Part shown: piece by piece, positions 63,020 to 64,000 of the stretch
Layout of the letters: each line of letters begins with the position of its first letter
Numbering within the stretch: position 1 is the first letter of the stretch
Assembly (NCBI GenBank): GCA_050251615.1
Contig: JBFWMM010000008.1
Location: forward strand, 11,525-75,524
DNA from: Sedimentisphaera sp050251615
Lineage (GTDB): Bacteria > Planctomycetota > Phycisphaerae > Sedimentisphaerales > Sedimentisphaeraceae
Direction: 5' to 3'
Length of the DNA: 64,000 bases
Position numbers and translations under genes: made by a program
The notes under the pieces: generated by a model
Seen by the model: the letters and a program-made list of their open reading frames with translations, nothing else
Told to the model about the DNA's origin: nothing
Databases searched by the model: none

Positions 63020-63212
63020 TAAAAACTCCAAAATAAGAACTATCTGTAGTATAATCTATCCCGAAGCTGATAATAATTCAAACAAAAACAATACAAGCGT
63101 AAAAAATTTGAAAAAAAATGCCTGTTCGGGACAGTTAGTAATGGCTGCGTGAGTTTTAAACGCCAACCGGCTATATAAACATATGTTTACAACTATAAGA
63201 AGGGTATTGAAT

Positions 63213-64000
63213 TTGAAGAAAAAAGCTTTTACTCTGATCGAATTACTCGTTGTAATATCTATTATTGCAATGTTGATGGCAATACTTATGCCGGCGCTCG
63301 GCAGGGCAAGGAAACAGGCCAAAGAAACAGTTTGCAAAACCCGACTGAAACAATGGGGCGTGATCTTTGAGATTTATTCCCAGCAGAATAATGACAGCTT
63401 CCCCGGAGCCAACGACTTCGGAGTTTCATGGTCGAGAGGCGCATGGATTTTTGCGCTGCGCGACGAATGGGAAACAAACACCGACCTTCTTCGCTGCCCT
63501 GAAGCTGAAAGAGCTCGTATTGACGCGAAAGACGCCACATCAGATGCCGATACGCACGGCAGTGTTAACAGGGCCTACTGGATGGGCGACTGGAACAACA
63601 ACCAGACAGGCGACCTTGACACAGAGTACGCAAGCTATGGACTGAACTTGTGGGTATGCGACGACAGAGAGATTACGCAGGACAGCCGGCCGCTCAGATA
63701 TAACTGGCGCAAGACTTCGCGCGTGAGCCATGCAGATAAGGTGCCCCTGATGCTTGACTCCATCTGGCGCGGAGGCGGCCCCTGGTACGGCCTGGGAACC
63801 GCGATTATGCCTGCGCAGGATGAGAACGGGCAATGGTATGGCCCGATCTACGAGATGACCCACTTCACCGTCGCAAGACACCCCAAACAGACCAATATGG
63901 TAAACTGCGACAGCTCGGTGGCAAACTCCACAATTAAAGACCTCTACAAGAAGAAATGGCATCGTGAGTTTGACTATATCAATGGAAAATATGCAAAAGA
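63213..64000 (+). CDS. Prepilin-like secreted protein (type II pseudopilin/xenologous), right-truncated
   Basis: AAGAAGGG at 63197-63204 supports TTG 63213 as start. The leader KKKA is followed by FTLIELLVVISIIAMLMAILMPAL, the type IV prepilin/pseudopilin helix with Glu at +5, then the RKQAKE turn. Cleavage would fall after Ala rather than the usual Gly. The downstream part (PGANDFG, a LRCPEAE block, a repeated tryptophan-rich region and RHPKQTNMVNCDSSV near the end) matches the large planctomycetal H-X9-DG-type pseudopilin proteins. The frame is open to base 64000 and continues beyond the window. Divergent from the sulfatase. Confidence 0.85.
   Translation, partial: MKKKAFTLIELLVVISIIAMLMAILMPALGRARKQAKETVCKTRLKQWGVIFEIYSQQNNDSFPGANDFGVSWSRGAWIFALRDEWETNTDLLRCPEAERARIDAKDATSDADTHGSVNRAYWMGDWNNNQTGDLDTEYASYGLNLWVCDDREITQDSRPLRYNWRKTSRVSHADKVPLMLDSIWRGGGPWYGLGTAIMPAQDENGQWYGPIYEMTHFTVARHPKQTNMVNCDSSVANSTIKDLYKKKWHREFDYINGKYAK

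Noticed and set aside
1..64000. CRISPR array, prophage or rRNA operon
   Set aside because: No regularly spaced direct repeats, phage structural genes or rRNA sequence were seen.

Overview
The window looks like draft or metagenome-assembled DNA from an anaerobic Planctomycetota bacterium of the Phycisphaerae (Sedimentisphaerales-like). This is inferred from content: a right-edge prepilin-like protein with an A/FTLIELLVV head, a formylglycine sulfatase, very long secreted LamG, CotH, lamin-tail and dockerin-like proteins, M60 and SGNH-type secreted proteins, a HydF [FeFe]-hydrogenase maturase (anaerobic metabolism) and an LptB/outer-membrane porin pair (diderm envelope). Two runs of exactly 100 N (13237-13336, 56701-56800) are scaffold gaps and truncate four genes. 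No rRNA or CRISPR array is visible.

Layout. 1-830: a small unknown ORF and the decayed 3' end of an IS4/IS1634-like transposase. 830-1927: a Tat/lipoprotein metallophosphoesterase. 2077-8457 (minus): a tight run of family-4 uracil-DNA glycosylase, an ABC exporter with a periplasmic PDZ-like insertion, a P-loop/DRTGG protein, a homocysteine methyltransferase module and a two-lipoyl E2 acyltransferase without visible E1/E3. 8583-13236: a coiled-coil lipoprotein, lptB, a GroES-like gene, a 57-residue symporter small accessory protein, an alginate-export-type porin, an EamA transporter and a truncated maf. 13337-22464 (minus): a truncated LigD-phosphoesterase-like gene, fetB-fetA, ribF, rhomboid, an SNase/Ada-like secreted protein, hydF, tRNA-Leu(UAG) directly after xseB, cobO, murD and pyrF.

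22821-26111: gatC-gatA-gatB. 26201-28487 (minus): promoter/operator, an internally deleted sugar-ABC permease, a LacI regulator and a PflA-type radical SAM activase. 28665-30089: a sodium:solute symporter. 30315-33716: metY facing a CymR/IscR-like Rrf2 regulator, then vanZ, and a second rrf2 overlapping mazG. 33782-36662 (minus): thiF-thiS-thiG-thiH under a TPP riboswitch whose terminator hairpin contains the thiF Shine-Dalgarno. 36718-44225: a sialate-O-acetylesterase-like protein that has lost its catalytic residues, two paralogous lipoproteins, HIT, dGTPase and an M60 metallopeptidase.

44283-50796: tRNA-Leu(CAA), then two co-directional minus-strand genes for lamin-tail proteins; the small one is a duplicate of the C-terminus of the 1782-residue CotH protein. 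51157-56700: cusB-cusA heavy-metal efflux, truncated. 56801-60189: a giant LamG/Ig protein with a metalloprotease-like head. 60335-64000: a radical SAM/HhH putative DNA-repair protein, a sulfatase and the prepilin-like protein.

The secreted part (sulfatase, CotH/LamG/LTD proteins, SGNH-like protein, M60, alginate-type porin, SSS symporter) suits a degrader of sulfated polysaccharides or mucins. The rest is housekeeping. Many promoters picked by eye share TTGNNN-16 bp-TATNNT, with spacers of 15-17 bp overall.
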